Assembly (NCBI GenBank): GCA_903959905.1
Contig: CAJBYO010000033.1
Coordinates: 124,001 to 188,000 of the forward strand
Source: an uncultured Bacteroidales bacterium
Lineage (GTDB): Bacteria; Bacteroidota; Bacteroidia; Bacteroidales; FEN-979
Length of the DNA stretch: 64,000 nucleotides
Direction of reading: 5' to 3'
Below, in pieces: positions 1 to 9,533 of the stretch; positions within the stretch are counted from its first letter, which is position 1; each line of letters opens with the position of its first letter. The notes under the pieces were generated by a model. The model was not told the DNA's origin. It saw nothing but the letters and a program-made list of their open reading frames with translations, and ran no database searches. Made by a program: the position numbers and the translations under genes.

Positions 1-1
1 A

Positions 2-199
2 TGGTGGTATATCCTACTGATGCTCATCCCGGTTGTGAACCTTATCATCTATATCATGATCCTGAACGGACTGGCAAAGAACTTTGGGAAAGGAACCGGT
101 TTCACCCTGGGCCTTTTCTTCTTCAGGTTTATCTTCATCCCGATCCTCGGATTTGATAATTCTGTGTATACCGGTGACAAATCTAATTTTGACGCATAA
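2..199 (+). CDS. DUF5684-like membrane protein, C-terminal part (5' cut by window edge)
   Basis: The reading frame is open from the first base and ends with TAA at 197-199, so only the last 65 residues are visible. They contain a hydrophobic segment starting WWYILLMLIPVVN and the stretch AKNFGKGTGFTLGL followed by FIPILGF. This resembles, from memory, the C-terminus of DUF5684-type small integral membrane proteins, which carry a 'KxFGKGxGF...PILGF' ending. No function is known for that family. The next gene starts 3 bases downstream, so the two are probably cotranscribed. The family call is tentative because the N-terminal half is missing. Confidence 0.55.
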   Translation, partial: WWYILLMLIPVVNLIIYIMILNGLAKNFGKGTGFTLGLFFFRFIFIPILGFDNSVYTGDKSNFDA

Positions 200-202
200 A
201 CA

Positions 203-643
203 ATGGAAGAACTTACTCCCCCGTCCGGGCCTGAAACCACTGTCAAAAGGCCAAACCTTCTGACGGTATTATGTATCCTGACCTTTATCGGCAGCGGGAT
301 GAACCTGTTCTCCAGTTTTGTCATTGCCGCATTTTATGATATTTTTGTTGAGATCACCAAAGATTTCTCAACGAGGTTCAACATTCCCGGGATGGACCTT
401 CTTCTTGAAATGAAACCGGTATATTTCCTGGTTTCCGGCATATGCTATGTTGGTTCGCTGGCAGGTGCCATCCTGATGATGCAATTGAAGAAAATCGGGT
501 TTCATGTCTATACTGTTTTCCAGATCCTCCTGATCCTCATCCCCATGTACTTTATGCACATAGCCAACCCCGGATTTCCCGAACTACTCTTTGCCGGGAT
601 TTTCGTATTCCTTTACAGCATGAACTTGAAATTTATGTCGTAG
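203..643 (+). CDS. small integral membrane protein, unknown function
   Basis: A 146-residue protein with a short polar N-terminus and about four hydrophobic segments (roughly residues 20-45, 75-95, 100-120 and 125-143). I do not recognise a named family. It shares its layout and some motifs (LLSVL/LLTVL near the N-terminus, GAILMM/AGILMM in the second segment pair) with the gene directly downstream. The two look like tandem paralogues. It starts 3 bases after the preceding membrane-protein gene and ends 2 bases before the next start, so the three genes form one tight unit. Confidence 0.75.
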   Translation: MEELTPPSGPETTVKRPNLLTVLCILTFIGSGMNLFSSFVIAAFYDIFVEITKDFSTRFNIPGMDLLLEMKPVYFLVSGICYVGSLAGAILMMQLKKIGFHVYTVFQILLILIPMYFMHIANPGFPELLFAGIFVFLYSMNLKFMS

Positions 644-645
644 CC

Positions 646-1071
646 ATGACTGAAGAAAACAAACCGGAAGAGGTCAGTAAAACCACAGTGGTCAAATCAA
701 GACCCTTTTTGCTCTCTGTTTTATCTGTTTTTTCGCTGGTTTATTTCGGCATTCTTGCCCTGTTATTTTTAGCCGGGCTTTTTAAAACTGCCTTGATAAC
801 CCGTGTGATGAATCAATACCTGCCAACAGGGGAATACACAACCGGACAAGTAACCCTGATTTTCGGCTCCGCATTTATTCTGCACGGACTGGCGTTTGCC
901 GGAATACTGATGATGTGGAGGCTCAGCAAAAAAGGCTACTACATACTGGGAATCGCCTGCCTGATTATTGGCGCATTGCAACTAATGAATCCCGCCTCGG
1001 CTGTTTCTGCAACGGCCATTTACATCGCCATCACCTTCCTTTTTGGCCTGTTCTACACCCGCCTGAACTGA
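646..1071 (+). CDS. small integral membrane protein, paralogue of the preceding gene
   Basis: A 141-residue protein with a polar N-terminus (MTEENKPEEV) and four hydrophobic segments. The frame is open further upstream, but ATG 646 sits 2 bases after the stop of the previous gene and gives a protein of matching size and topology, so it is the preferred start. The segment AGILMMWRLSKKGYYIL parallels AILMMQLKKIGFHVY in the neighbour, supporting gene duplication. Function unknown. Confidence 0.75.
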   Translation: MTEENKPEEVSKTTVVKSRPFLLSVLSVFSLVYFGILALLFLAGLFKTALITRVMNQYLPTGEYTTGQVTLIFGSAFILHGLAFAGILMMWRLSKKGYYILGIACLIIGALQLMNPASAVSATAIYIAITFLFGLFYTRLN

Positions 1072-1184
1072 TTTTGAATCAAATATGAAGAGTCCTGGTG
1101 TTGTACCCGCCAGTCCATAACATATTATTGGTATGGCAAGGTTAAAAAGCTGTTAAAAAATAATTAATAAATTGTTAAATTCGT

Positions 1185-1216
1185 TTTGTTTTCAATGAAA
1201 GGAATGCTTAAACTTG
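1185..1216 (+). promoter_or_regulatory. candidate Bacteroidota promoter for the SusC/SusD operon
   Basis: TTTG at 1185-1188 is followed after 20 bases by TAAACTTG at 1209-1216, one mismatch from the Bacteroidota -7 consensus TAnnTTTG. The spacing matches the usual 19-21 bases. This predicts a 5' leader of about 110 bases before the SusC start at 1336. Otherwise I see no gene in 1072-1335. Confidence 0.45.
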
Positions 1217-1335
1217 CACGTTATTGCAGTTTTATTGAAAGTACCTGTCACCACTGATTGAAGAGAGATTACCTGAACAATGAATTTTTATTATCTATTC
1301 ACTATTCACACATTTACTAACAAAAATCAAACTGT

Positions 1336-4300
1336 ATGAGAAAATTTACGATTTTCCTTGCCCTTATGCTTTTCATAGGGTTGCAAGTTGCTCATGCCCA
1401 GAGAACAATAACGGGCAAAGTAACGGGTTCTGACGACGGAGCACCCATTCCGGGAGCAACCGTACTCGTTAAAAGCACAGCCGTGGGTGCAATCACCGAT
1501 ATTGACGGCAAATTCAGCCTGGTTGTGCCAAAGGACAAAAACACCATCCTTGTATCCTATGTCGGGATGAAAACACAGGAAATCATGCTTACAGAGACTT
1601 CTGTTTACGACGTGGTTCTTCAGCCCAGCGTACAGGAACTTGAAGGAGTTGTAGTTACAGCCCTTGGTATCCCCAGGGAGAAAAAATCGCTCGGCTATGC
1701 CACACAGGAAGTGAAGGGCGACAATGTGTCAACAGTCAAATCCGCAAACTTCATCAACAACCTCTCCGGTAAAGTTTCCGGCGTCCAGGTTAAATCAAAC
1801 ACCAACATGGGTGGTTCTACCAACGTTATTCTTCGTGGTACCAAATCCCTCACCGGTGATAACCAGGTATTGTTTGTCATTGACGGTGTACCTGTTAACA
1901 ACCAGATCACCAACACTGCTTCACAGCAACAGGCCGGTATCGGATATGACTACGGCAACGCAGCATCCGACATCAACCCTGACGACATTGAATCTGTGAA
2001 CGTACTGAAAGGCGCTGCTGCAACCGCTCTCTACGGTTCAAGAGCCGCCTCCGGTGTTATCATGATCACTACCAAAAAAGGTACCGGAACAGGTGAAGGC
2101 ACCAGCAAAAAAGGAATTGGTGTTACTTTAAGCACTGGCATTGACGTAGGATTCGTTGACAAATCAACATTTGCCGAATACCAGGACCAGTACGGTGCAG
2201 GTTACGGTAAATATTACGGTCCCGACGGTGATGCTTACTTTAATGTCATCAACAAAGACGGTGTTGACCAGTTATGGGTTCCAACAACGGAAGATGCCTC
2301 CTTCGGAGCAAAATTTGACCCGTCATTGAATGTTTACCAGTGGGATGCCGTTGACCCAATGTCACCCAACTACCAGAAAGCCACCCCATGGATCGCCGCC
2401 AAGAACGGCCCCATCACCTTCTTTGAAAAACCCATTACATGGAATACAACCCTTTCAATTGACAACAGCTTCAGCAAAGGAAACTACAGGTTATCTTATA
2501 CAAACTTTGACCAGGCAGGTTTAATGCCAAACAGCAGCCTGAATAAGAATATCGTTTCCATGAACGGTACCTGGAACGTAACCAGCAAACTGACAGCTTC
2601 AGCCGCCGGCAGTTACTCCGCCATCAAAGGCAAAGGCAGGAACTCAACAGGTTACAGCGATAACATCGTAACCTCATTCCGCCAGTGGAGCCAAACCAAC
2701 GTAGATATTCTGCAGCAAAAAGAGATGTATGACCTTACGAGCAGAAATATTACCTGGAATTACGCAAATCCTGATGTTGCTACCACCGACTTCGCCCCGA
2801 TTTACTGGGACAACTATTACTGGACACGTTATCAGAACTACGAAACCGACAGCAGAAACCGCTTCTTCGGAAACGTGGCCCTTGATTATAAAATCACCGA
2901 CTGGCTGGATATTTACGGACGTATTTCTGTTGACATGTACGGCGACCTCCAGGAAGAAAGAAGAGCTGTAGGAAGTATTGCAACTCCATTTGGTATCGCC
3001 AACGGTGCTGACGGAAGTCTCAACCGGAGTGATCAGCAGTCAGGATACCTCAGAAGGGATATTACCTTCAGTGAGTACAATTATGACCTGATGGCCAACT
3101 TCAACAAGAACCTCACAAAAGACCTTAACCTGAAAGCGATTCTTGGTTTGAACATCAGGAGGACAAATTACAACAGGTTAATCTCTGCAACAAATGGCGG
3201 TCTTGCCGTGCCTGAGTTATATTCCTTACAGAACAGTATCGGCCCGCTGCCACTGTCAAAAGAACTCGCATCAAAAATCGGTGTCGACGGAATTTATGCC
3301 AGTGCATCCCTTGGCTGGAAGAATATGCTTTACCTTGACGGAACAATCAGGCGTGACCATTCCTCCACCCTTCCTCCAAGTAACAGCGTTTATTACTACC
3401 CGTCAGTTTCCGGAGGCTTTATCTTCTCCCAGCTGATCCCGCAGGCAAAATGGCTCTCCTTTGGTAAAATTCGCCTCAACTATGCACAGGTTGGAGCACC
3501 AGCAGGATTTGACCAGCTGATTGACAACTACAACATCATTACGCCGTTGAACAGCCCGATCACTTCAGTTGCCGGTACCAAGAAAAACTCAGACCTGAAA
3601 CCTGAAAAAACCAACAGTATTGAAGGCGGTCTGGAAATGAATTTCCTCAATAACAGGCTTGGATTCGACTTTGCACTGTATAATACCTATACCACAAACC
3701 AGATCATGCCGCTTGTTATGACAACGGCAACCGGATACAACTCCAAAATCATCAATGCCGGTGAGATCCAGAATAAAGGTATTGAAGTTACCCTCAAGGG
3801 AACACCTTGCAAGAACAAGGATTTCTCATGGAACATCATCATCAACTGGTCAAAGAACTACAATGAGGTTGTTTCTCTGCTTGAAGGCGTTCAGAACATG
3901 CAGCTCGGATCATTCCAGGGCGGTGTTACGCTGAATGCAATGGTCGGACAGCCGTACGGCGTTCTTTATGGAACTGATTACCTCAAGGATGCAGCCGGAA
4001 ATAAGGTTATCAACCCTGCAACCGGTAAATACAAGAAAACCGGTTCAGGTCAGGTGATCGGAAATGTCAACCCGGATTGGACCGGCGGTATGACCAATAC
4101 CCTCAGGTATAAGAACTGGGCATTGAGCTTCCTGATTGACGTTCAAAAAGGTGGTGATGTATTCTCCCTCGATATGTATTACGGTCTCTCCAGCGGTCTC
4201 TATCCTGAAACAGCCGGAACCAATGACCTCGGAAACCCGGTTAGAAATCCAATCGTATGGGTTGACCCGGCCGACCACTCCAAAGGATATGCCTCCACGA

Positions 4301-4677
4301 GCGGTGGTTACCTCAACCAGGGCGTTATTGTTGCTGCCGACGGTTCTGTAACACCCAATACTACCCGTGTGAACGCTTCAAGCTACAGCGGATTCGGCTA
4401 TGCAGCCCTTCCGAACAGCGCTTTCGTTTACGACGCAACCTACGTAAAACTCAGGGAAATAAGTTTATCCTACAGTTTACCATCATCACTCCTGGCGAAA
4501 ACCTTTATTACAGGTGTCACGCTGACAGTCGTTGCCTCCAACCCATGGATCATCTACAAGAACATCCCTTACACAGATCCGGAAGCTGGTCTGAGTGCCG
4601 GGAACCTCCAGGGCTACACAACCGGCTCACTGCCTTCAACGCGTAATTTTGGTTTCAATCTTAAATTCTCCTTCTAA
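1336..4677 (+). CDS. SusC/RagA-family TonB-linked outer membrane protein
   Basis: A 1113-residue outer-membrane transporter that, with its SusD partner, imports an oligosaccharide, peptide or other nutrient using TonB energy. There is a signal peptide ending near AHAQ (residue 22), a CarboxypepD_reg-like domain at about 23-105 (motifs GKVTGSDDGAPIPGA and DIDGKFSL), a plug domain at about 115-245 (VVVTALG, VLFVIDGVPV, IESVNVLKGAAATALYG), then a long beta-barrel ending in the aromatic KFSF. The length is typical for SusC. The SusD gene starts 5 bases downstream. No glycoside hydrolase, sensor or anti-sigma gene is adjacent, so the substrate cannot be inferred. Confidence 0.95.
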   Translation: MRKFTIFLALMLFIGLQVAHAQRTITGKVTGSDDGAPIPGATVLVKSTAVGAITDIDGKFSLVVPKDKNTILVSYVGMKTQEIMLTETSVYDVVLQPSVQELEGVVVTALGIPREKKSLGYATQEVKGDNVSTVKSANFINNLSGKVSGVQVKSNTNMGGSTNVILRGTKSLTGDNQVLFVIDGVPVNNQITNTASQQQAGIGYDYGNAASDINPDDIESVNVLKGAAATALYGSRAASGVIMITTKKGTGTGEGTSKKGIGVTLSTGIDVGFVDKSTFAEYQDQYGAGYGKYYGPDGDAYFNVINKDGVDQLWVPTTEDASFGAKFDPSLNVYQWDAVDPMSPNYQKATPWIAAKNGPITFFEKPITWNTTLSIDNSFSKGNYRLSYTNFDQAGLMPNSSLNKNIVSMNGTWNVTSKLTASAAGSYSAIKGKGRNSTGYSDNIVTSFRQWSQTNVDILQQKEMYDLTSRNITWNYANPDVATTDFAPIYWDNYYWTRYQNYETDSRNRFFGNVALDYKITDWLDIYGRISVDMYGDLQEERRAVGSIATPFGIANGADGSLNRSDQQSGYLRRDITFSEYNYDLMANFNKNLTKDLNLKAILGLNIRRTNYNRLISATNGGLAVPELYSLQNSIGPLPLSKELASKIGVDGIYASASLGWKNMLYLDGTIRRDHSSTLPPSNSVYYYPSVSGGFIFSQLIPQAKWLSFGKIRLNYAQVGAPAGFDQLIDNYNIITPLNSPITSVAGTKKNSDLKPEKTNSIEGGLEMNFLNNRLGFDFALYNTYTTNQIMPLVMTTATGYNSKIINAGEIQNKGIEVTLKGTPCKNKDFSWNIIINWSKNYNEVVSLLEGVQNMQLGSFQGGVTLNAMVGQPYGVLYGTDYLKDAAGNKVINPATGKYKKTGSGQVIGNVNPDWTGGMTNTLRYKNWALSFLIDVQKGGDVFSLDMYYGLSSGLYPETAGTNDLGNPVRNPIVWVDPADHSKGYASTSGGYLNQGVIVAADGSVTPNTTRVNASSYSGFGYAALPNSAFVYDATYVKLREISLSYSLPSSLLAKTFITGVTLTVVASNPWIIYKNIPYTDPEAGLSAGNLQGYTTGSLPSTRNFGFNLKFSF

Positions 4678-4682
4678 AACTT

Positions 4683-6122
4683 ATGACTATGAAAAAAATA
4701 TTAGCAATATTCTTACTCTTCCTGGTGTTTTCTTCTTGCACAAAGAAACTGGAAGATTTAAACGTGAACACAAAAGACCCGGTAACTGTGACCGGAGAGT
4801 CTTTGTTTACCGGGGCCCAGAAGAATCTGTTCGACCAGATGACCACGCCCAATGTAAACAACAATATCTGGAGAATGTTCACCCAGCAGTGGACTGAAAC
4901 CACCTATCTCGATGAAGCCAATTACGACATCACCACCCGTCCGATCCCGGGAACTCATTGGAATATTCTTTACAGAGATGTTCTCAAGGACCTCACTGAA
5001 TCGGCCAAGATCATTGGTACCACTACTTATCCTGATGCCAGTCCGGCGATCCAGGTAAACAGGCTTGCCGAAATTGAAATCATGACCATCTACACATGGA
5101 GCATCCTGGTTGAAACCTTTGGAAATGTTCCTTACTCCCAGGCTTTTGATGTGGAAAATGAAACACCTGCCTACGATGACGGTCTCACGATTTACAAAGA
5201 CCTTATCACCAGGTTAAACGCTGCTATCGGTAAACTGGATGCAAACTGGGGAGGCCTTGGCGCCGCCGACAACATGTACCAGGGCAGTGGCGCAGGTTGG
5301 TTAAAATTCGCCAACTCGCTGAAATTAAGAATGGGTTTAACCCTTTCCGACATTGCTGCTGAATCTGCACTGGCAAAAGCTACCATTGAAGCTGCTGCTC
5401 CAAACGTGATCTCATCCAATGATCAGAACGCAAAACTCGTTTATCTCAGCGCACAGCCGAATACCAACCCGGTTTACGACAACCTCGTAGCCAGCGGACG
5501 TAATGACTTTGTTGCTGCCAACACCCTGGTTGACGCCATGAACACCCTGGCTGATCCAAGAAGGCAGTTCTATTTCACCATGGTTGAAGGTGCCTATGTT
5601 GGTGGCATTTATGGTGAGTCAAACAATTTCTTTGCTTATTCACATGTCTCCGATAAAATTGAGGCTCCCACATTTGAAGCCATGATCTTTGATTATGCTG
5701 AAACAGAATTCCTCCTTGCAGATGCTGCAGCCAGGGGCTTTGCCGTTGGTGGAACCGCTGCCGAACATTATGCAACCGCCATCGGGGCTTCCATCCGTTA
5801 CTGGGGTGGCTCAGATGCAGAAGTCACAGCTTATCTTGCCGATCCAAGTGTGGCTTATTCTACAGCCGCAGGAGATTTCAAACAAAAAATCGGCACACAG
5901 ATGTGGATCGCTCTGTACAACAGGGGCTTTGAGTCATGGACAGAATGGAGAAGGTTTGACTTCCCGGTTCTCACTCCTCCTGAAACAGCAGAAACAGGCA
6001 TTCCTTTACGTCTGACTTATCCTGTAACCGAACTTACGTTGAACGGAGCTAACCGCGCTGCTGCAGCTGCAGCTATCGGTGGTGACGACGTTGCAACCAA
6101 ACTGTTCTGGGATATTTACTAG
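4683..6122 (+). CDS. SusD/RagB-family nutrient-binding outer membrane lipoprotein
   Basis: A 479-residue surface lipoprotein that caps the SusC transporter. The signal peptide ends in a lipobox-like FSSC with Cys19. It resembles the SusD-like branch annotated as 'nutrient-binding outer membrane lipoprotein': helical TPR-like core including EIMTIYTWSILVETFGNVPYS and a C-terminal region with WIALYNRGFESWTEWRR. An alternative start is the ATG at 4689, two codons in. It sits 5 bases after SusC and is followed by a strong terminator at 6143-6178, closing a two-gene operon. Confidence 0.93.
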   Translation: MTMKKILAIFLLFLVFSSCTKKLEDLNVNTKDPVTVTGESLFTGAQKNLFDQMTTPNVNNNIWRMFTQQWTETTYLDEANYDITTRPIPGTHWNILYRDVLKDLTESAKIIGTTTYPDASPAIQVNRLAEIEIMTIYTWSILVETFGNVPYSQAFDVENETPAYDDGLTIYKDLITRLNAAIGKLDANWGGLGAADNMYQGSGAGWLKFANSLKLRMGLTLSDIAAESALAKATIEAAAPNVISSNDQNAKLVYLSAQPNTNPVYDNLVASGRNDFVAANTLVDAMNTLADPRRQFYFTMVEGAYVGGIYGESNNFFAYSHVSDKIEAPTFEAMIFDYAETEFLLADAAARGFAVGGTAAEHYATAIGASIRYWGGSDAEVTAYLADPSVAYSTAAGDFKQKIGTQMWIALYNRGFESWTEWRRFDFPVLTPPETAETGIPLRLTYPVTELTLNGANRAAAAAAIGGDDVATKLFWDIY

Positions 6123-6142
6123 GACCTTTTAATGCTTTTATA

Positions 6143-6178
6143 AAGGAGACTGTCAGAAATGGCAGTCTCCTTTTTTTT
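6143..6178 (+). terminator. rho-independent terminator after SusC/SusD operon
   Basis: GGAGACTG (6145-6152) pairs perfectly with CAGTCTCC (6163-6170) and is followed by eight T residues. It lies 22 bases after the SusD stop codon. Confidence 0.85.
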
Positions 6179-6441
6179 GAGAACAGTGATGTTATTTAAC
6201 CACTAAGGCGTAAAAGGATACACAAAGTCGCTCCAAGGGATGATGATATGGAGTAAGCTTCGCGCGCCTTCGTGACCAACATTGAATATTGATCAACGAA
6301 TTTTGAATTTTGAAGTCTTTTCTGCTTAAAATTTTCCCTTGTACCTTGCTATTGCCTGAAGGATGTTGTAGTTTTATCGGGTCAATCCAAAGCATTCTTG
6401 CAATATGGCCTGGATACAATCTCCTCCTTAATTCAACTCGT
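6179..6441. other. intergenic region, no gene supported
   Basis: The stretch between the SusD terminator and the outer membrane protein start holds no convincing gene. An open frame runs through it upstream of 6442 but has no signal-peptide-like N-terminus. A short AACCACTAAGGCG-type segment near 6198 resembles the degenerate 'AAGGCGCAAAG' filler repeats common in this phylum. No perfect TAnnTTTG box was found here. Confidence 0.5.
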
Positions 6442-7287
6442 ATGAAAAAATCAATGCTGTTTATTGTCCTGTTTTTGTTGGCAGCAGGCATTGCGAATGC
6501 GCAAAAGTTATACCTCCGCCTGGGTGTTGGCGGTGGTATCAGCCTCCAGCAATATGAAGGATTAAGCTGGACTGATATTTCTTCTTCAGCGGGATCCACC
6601 AGCCTGGAAATTAAATCCATGGGGCTTGGAGGCGGATTAAATGCAAACCTTGCACTCGGGTACATGCTTTCAAACAACTTCGGGATCGAACTGGGTGTGA
6701 ATGAATTCATCGGACTCAATAACAAAGTCACCTACACCGAAACCCGCACCTTCTCTGATTACAATGAAGCTGGCAAGCTGTCGGGCATGATGCTGCAGAT
6801 TGTGCCGGCGATCGTAATTACCCCAGGCCTGGAAAAGATCAACCCTTATGCGCGGCTTGGAATGATTATTGGCATTCTGCCTTCAGTAAAAGAACAGTAT
6901 AACGCAACTTTAAATAATACGATCGGGGATTTAAAATCAACAACAAAAACTGTTGAAACAAGAAAGCTTTCAGGAGGTGTCGCCCTCGGGTTTACGGCGG
7001 CGGCCGGCGCATCCCTGAACCTCAGCAATAAATTTTCTTTGTTTGCTGAGATGGTCTTCAACGGGATCACTTACGCCCCGTCAAAAGGGAAAATAACTGA
7101 ATTGACTGTAAACGGCGTAGATCAGTTGCCCACTACAAAAACCATCGACAAGGAGTGGAACTACGAAAAGAAATATGACGGCAATACGATTTACCTCATT
7201 CCCGACAGCAGTCCGAATATAAAGCCGAAAATATCCATGAACTTCAGCAACGTTGAACTGAACATCGGGATCAGCCTCAAATTGTAA
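6442..7287 (+). CDS. predicted outer-membrane beta-barrel protein
   Basis: A 281-residue protein with a clear signal peptide (MKKSMLFIV... cleavage after NAQ at about residue 20). Alternating amphipathic strands follow (LYLRLGVGGG, GGGLNANLALGYML, NPYARLGMIIGILP, VALGFTAAAGASLNL, FSLFAEMVFNG), with a C-terminal strand VELNIGISLKL. The pattern fits a small OmpA/opacity-type eight- to ten-strand porin of unknown role. ATG 6442 is chosen because it begins the signal peptide. The gene is convergent with the ceramide cluster downstream. Confidence 0.8.
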   Translation: MKKSMLFIVLFLLAAGIANAQKLYLRLGVGGGISLQQYEGLSWTDISSSAGSTSLEIKSMGLGGGLNANLALGYMLSNNFGIELGVNEFIGLNNKVTYTETRTFSDYNEAGKLSGMMLQIVPAIVITPGLEKINPYARLGMIIGILPSVKEQYNATLNNTIGDLKSTTKTVETRKLSGGVALGFTAAAGASLNLSNKFSLFAEMVFNGITYAPSKGKITELTVNGVDQLPTTKTIDKEWNYEKKYDGNTIYLIPDSSPNIKPKISMNFSNVELNIGISLKL

Positions 7288-7302
7288 CCTAACCCATCGG
7301 TT

Positions 7303-7377
7303 TTTCACTGCGAAGGTGCAAAGTCATGGTAATTTGTTTTTGTTTAGCTCCTTTGCGCCTCTGCACCTCTGCGGTAA
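7303..7377. repeat. imperfect inverted repeat of 'CTTTGCG' type between convergent genes
   Basis: The left part, beginning ACTGCGAAGGTGCAAAG, is roughly the reverse complement of the right part, CTTTGCGCCTCTGCACC then TCTGCGGT. The right arm is built from degenerate 8-mers (CTTTGCGC, CTCTGCAC, CTCTGCGG). Elements of this type are scattered in many environmental genomes. Here it lies between two convergent genes, where it could act as a bidirectional transcription end. That role is inference. Confidence 0.55.
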
Positions 7378-7387
7378 AAAAAAGCTT

Positions 7388-8512
7388 CTATATATCCCTG
7401 ATCCAGCATCGCCGTCTGATATTCACCCGGCCGTCATAGTTTTTCCAGATGGTGATCGCTTTTAAATTCTCCTCCAGCTGGGGATGGGTTCGTGCTATTT
7501 TAATCCCGGCATCAATATAGGCCTTCGTGAGTTCATGGTACACAAGGGCGAGCACCCCTTTCCCCTGGTAATCGGGACGAACGCCAATCAGGTACATGTG
7601 AATGGTATCATTTTTCCGCATAGCCCTCAGCAAATGGATGAATCCGAACGGAAACAGGGTTCCCTTTGCCTTTTGAAGTGCCAGGGAAAGGCTTGGCATG
7701 GTGGTGCCGAACCCGACAATATCATCATGATCATCAACCACCAGTGAAACAAACTCAGGCCTGATGAAACCGAAATACTGTTTGGTGTAACAATCCATCT
7801 GTTCCTTTGTCAGTGGTGTAAAACCGTATAAATCCATGAAAGCCTCGTTGTACATCGTGAACATCTTCGCTGCATAAGGCCTGATCTCCTTTGCGCTGCG
7901 GGGTTTTAAAAGATGCAGGTCATATTTTTGAAGCACGATGGCGGCCATCCGCTCCACCTTGGGAGGGATTTCGGCGGGTACCTTAATTTCAAACTGAATC
8001 CAGTCGGTGGCTTTCGTAAAACCAAGCCGCTGAAGGTGGTCATTGTAGTAAGGAAAATTATAGATCGCAGAAAGACTGGAGATCTGGTCAAAACCCTCAA
8101 TCAGCATGCCCTCAGGATCCATATCGGTAAACCCCAACGGGCCATGGATCCCTGTCATGCCTTTGCTCCTTCCCCATTCAGCCACGGTATCAATAAGTGC
8201 ACGTGACACTGCCGGATCATCAATAAAGTCAATCCATCCAAACCGCACCAGCCTGGTATTCAACTGATCAGACTCTTTATGGTTGATAATGCCTGCGATC
8301 CTCCCAACGGGCCTGTTGTTGTTGAAAGCCAGCCAGTATTCAGATTCACAGTAAGAAAATGCAGGATTTTTATCTTTCCGGAGGGTGTTGATCTCATCAA
8401 ACTTCAGCGGTGGAACCCAGAATGCATTCCCCTTGTAGAGCTGAAAAGGAAAATCAACGAACACCTTCAATTCGCTGCGTGTTGAGACCTTCCTGATCAC
8501 AATTTCGCTCAT
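7388..8512 (-). CDS. GNAT-family acyltransferase, putative bacterial ceramide synthase (copy 2)
   Basis: A 374-residue protein closely paralogous to the gene at 9738-10874. Shared motifs include FQLYKGN/FQLYRGN, KNPAF, YWLAF/YWIAY, VGRIAGIINHK, RFGWIDFIDD, GIHGPLGF, PEFVSLVVDD and GVRPDYQGKGV, the last being the GNAT acyl-CoA-binding loop. In Caulobacter a GNAT-type enzyme (bCerS) N-acylates the long-chain base made by serine palmitoyltransferase. Its location in a cluster with Spt and a CerR-like reductase argues for the same role here. ATG 8512 is preferred because it lies one base after the upstream gene's stop; an upstream in-frame ATG at 8545 would overlap that gene. Substrate chain length is unknown. 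Confidence 0.75.
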   Translation of the reverse strand: MSEIVIRKVSTRSELKVFVDFPFQLYKGNAFWVPPLKFDEINTLRKDKNPAFSYCESEYWLAFNNNRPVGRIAGIINHKESDQLNTRLVRFGWIDFIDDPAVSRALIDTVAEWGRSKGMTGIHGPLGFTDMDPEGMLIEGFDQISSLSAIYNFPYYNDHLQRLGFTKATDWIQFEIKVPAEIPPKVERMAAIVLQKYDLHLLKPRSAKEIRPYAAKMFTMYNEAFMDLYGFTPLTKEQMDCYTKQYFGFIRPEFVSLVVDDHDDIVGFGTTMPSLSLALQKAKGTLFPFGFIHLLRAMRKNDTIHMYLIGVRPDYQGKGVLALVYHELTKAYIDAGIKIARTHPQLEENLKAITIWKNYDGRVNIRRRCWIRDI

Positions 8513-8513
8513 C

Positions 8514-9518
8514 TCAAAGCCACTTTTCCTTTTTATACCATTCAAGCGTTTCAGCTACACCCTTTTCGAGGTCATATTCGGCTTTAAAACCAAGTTCCTT
8601 TTCAAGCGGTTCAAATTCACAGCGCCAGTTGGTACTTCTGAGTACGTTGTATTTATCGGTGTTGAGGGTCGGGATGCTTCCCCACAAACTTGCAACATTT
8701 TCCCCTACGATGGCGATTGTCTTAACAAGGAAGAGCGGAACAGTAAACCGGACAGTTTTCTTGCCAAGCGCTTTTTTGGTGATCTGAGCAAATAATTCTG
8801 ACGGATATTCTTTCCCGTCGGACACAAACCACGCTTTATTAACATGAGTCGATGCAAGTGCAAGATAGATCACACGAACAAGGTCACGGACATAAATAAA
8901 CGTCAGAACCTGTTTCCTGAAACCGATATAGGGCTCCATGCCACGGTTGATTGTCTGGAAAAACACAAAATAATCCTTTTCCTTCGGGCCGTAAACTCCT
9001 GTAGGTCTGACGATCAGCCAGGGAAAGTCCTTCAGCGAAGTAATATATTTTTCCGCTTCGAGTTTGCTCTTTCCGTAGAGTTCAATCGGCTTTGGGTCAT
9101 GGGAAAGGCGTACCGGCTCCCCTGTATCCGGGTTACCGGGGCCATAAGCGGCAAGGCTGCTTACAAAAAGGAATTTTTCAGGAACCATGCCGGTGGCAAT
9201 GAGCGCTTCAATGAAATGAACTGTATTCCGGCAATTAACATTGTAGAAATCTTCTTTTTTCTTGACTTTTGTGAGCCCCGCATTGTGAACAATATACTGA
9301 AAATGAATATTCCCGGCTTTGCATTGCTCAAGGGTCGCTGTCACTTTTTCCAGGGTGGAAAAGTCAAATTCAAGAAATTTAATGCGTGGATCCTGCAGAT
9401 ATTCGCGTGAACTTGATTTGCGAATTCCGGCATAAACCTGGAATCCCTGCTTCAACCCTTCTTCCACGAGGAAACTGCCAATGAAACCACTGGCTCCGGT
9501 AATTAAAATGCTTTTCAT
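8514..9518 (-). CDS. NAD(P)-dependent epimerase/dehydratase-family reductase, CerR-like
   Basis: A 334-residue extended SDR protein. The N-terminus has the Rossmann motif TGASGFIGSFLVEEG. The catalytic region shows FVSSLAAYGPG followed by the YGKSK pair of Tyr and Lys. In the Caulobacter ceramide pathway a protein of this family (CerR) reduces the 3-keto group of the acylated intermediate. The placement between two bCerS-like genes and downstream of Spt supports this. The frame extends to 9536, but a perfect TATATTTG -7 box at 9534-9541 would put the transcript start near 9527, which favours ATG 9518 (MKSILITG). Confidence 0.78.
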   Translation of the reverse strand: MKSILITGASGFIGSFLVEEGLKQGFQVYAGIRKSSSREYLQDPRIKFLEFDFSTLEKVTATLEQCKAGNIHFQYIVHNAGLTKVKKKEDFYNVNCRNTVHFIEALIATGMVPEKFLFVSSLAAYGPGNPDTGEPVRLSHDPKPIELYGKSKLEAEKYITSLKDFPWLIVRPTGVYGPKEKDYFVFFQTINRGMEPYIGFRKQVLTFIYVRDLVRVIYLALASTHVNKAWFVSDGKEYPSELFAQITKKALGKKTVRFTVPLFLVKTIAIVGENVASLWGSIPTLNTDKYNVLRSTNWRCEFEPLEKELGFKAEYDLEKGVAETLEWYKKEKWL

Positions 9519-9533
9519 GTAAGTTTTGTTTCG

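Noticed and set aside
6192..6731. 179-codon minus-strand frame across the SusD-OMP gap
   Set aside because: Mostly antisense to the outer membrane protein gene and its signal peptide; composition is not protein-like.
8844..9410. 188-codon plus-strand frame over the CerR-like gene
   Set aside because: Antisense shadow with no signal peptide or domain motif.
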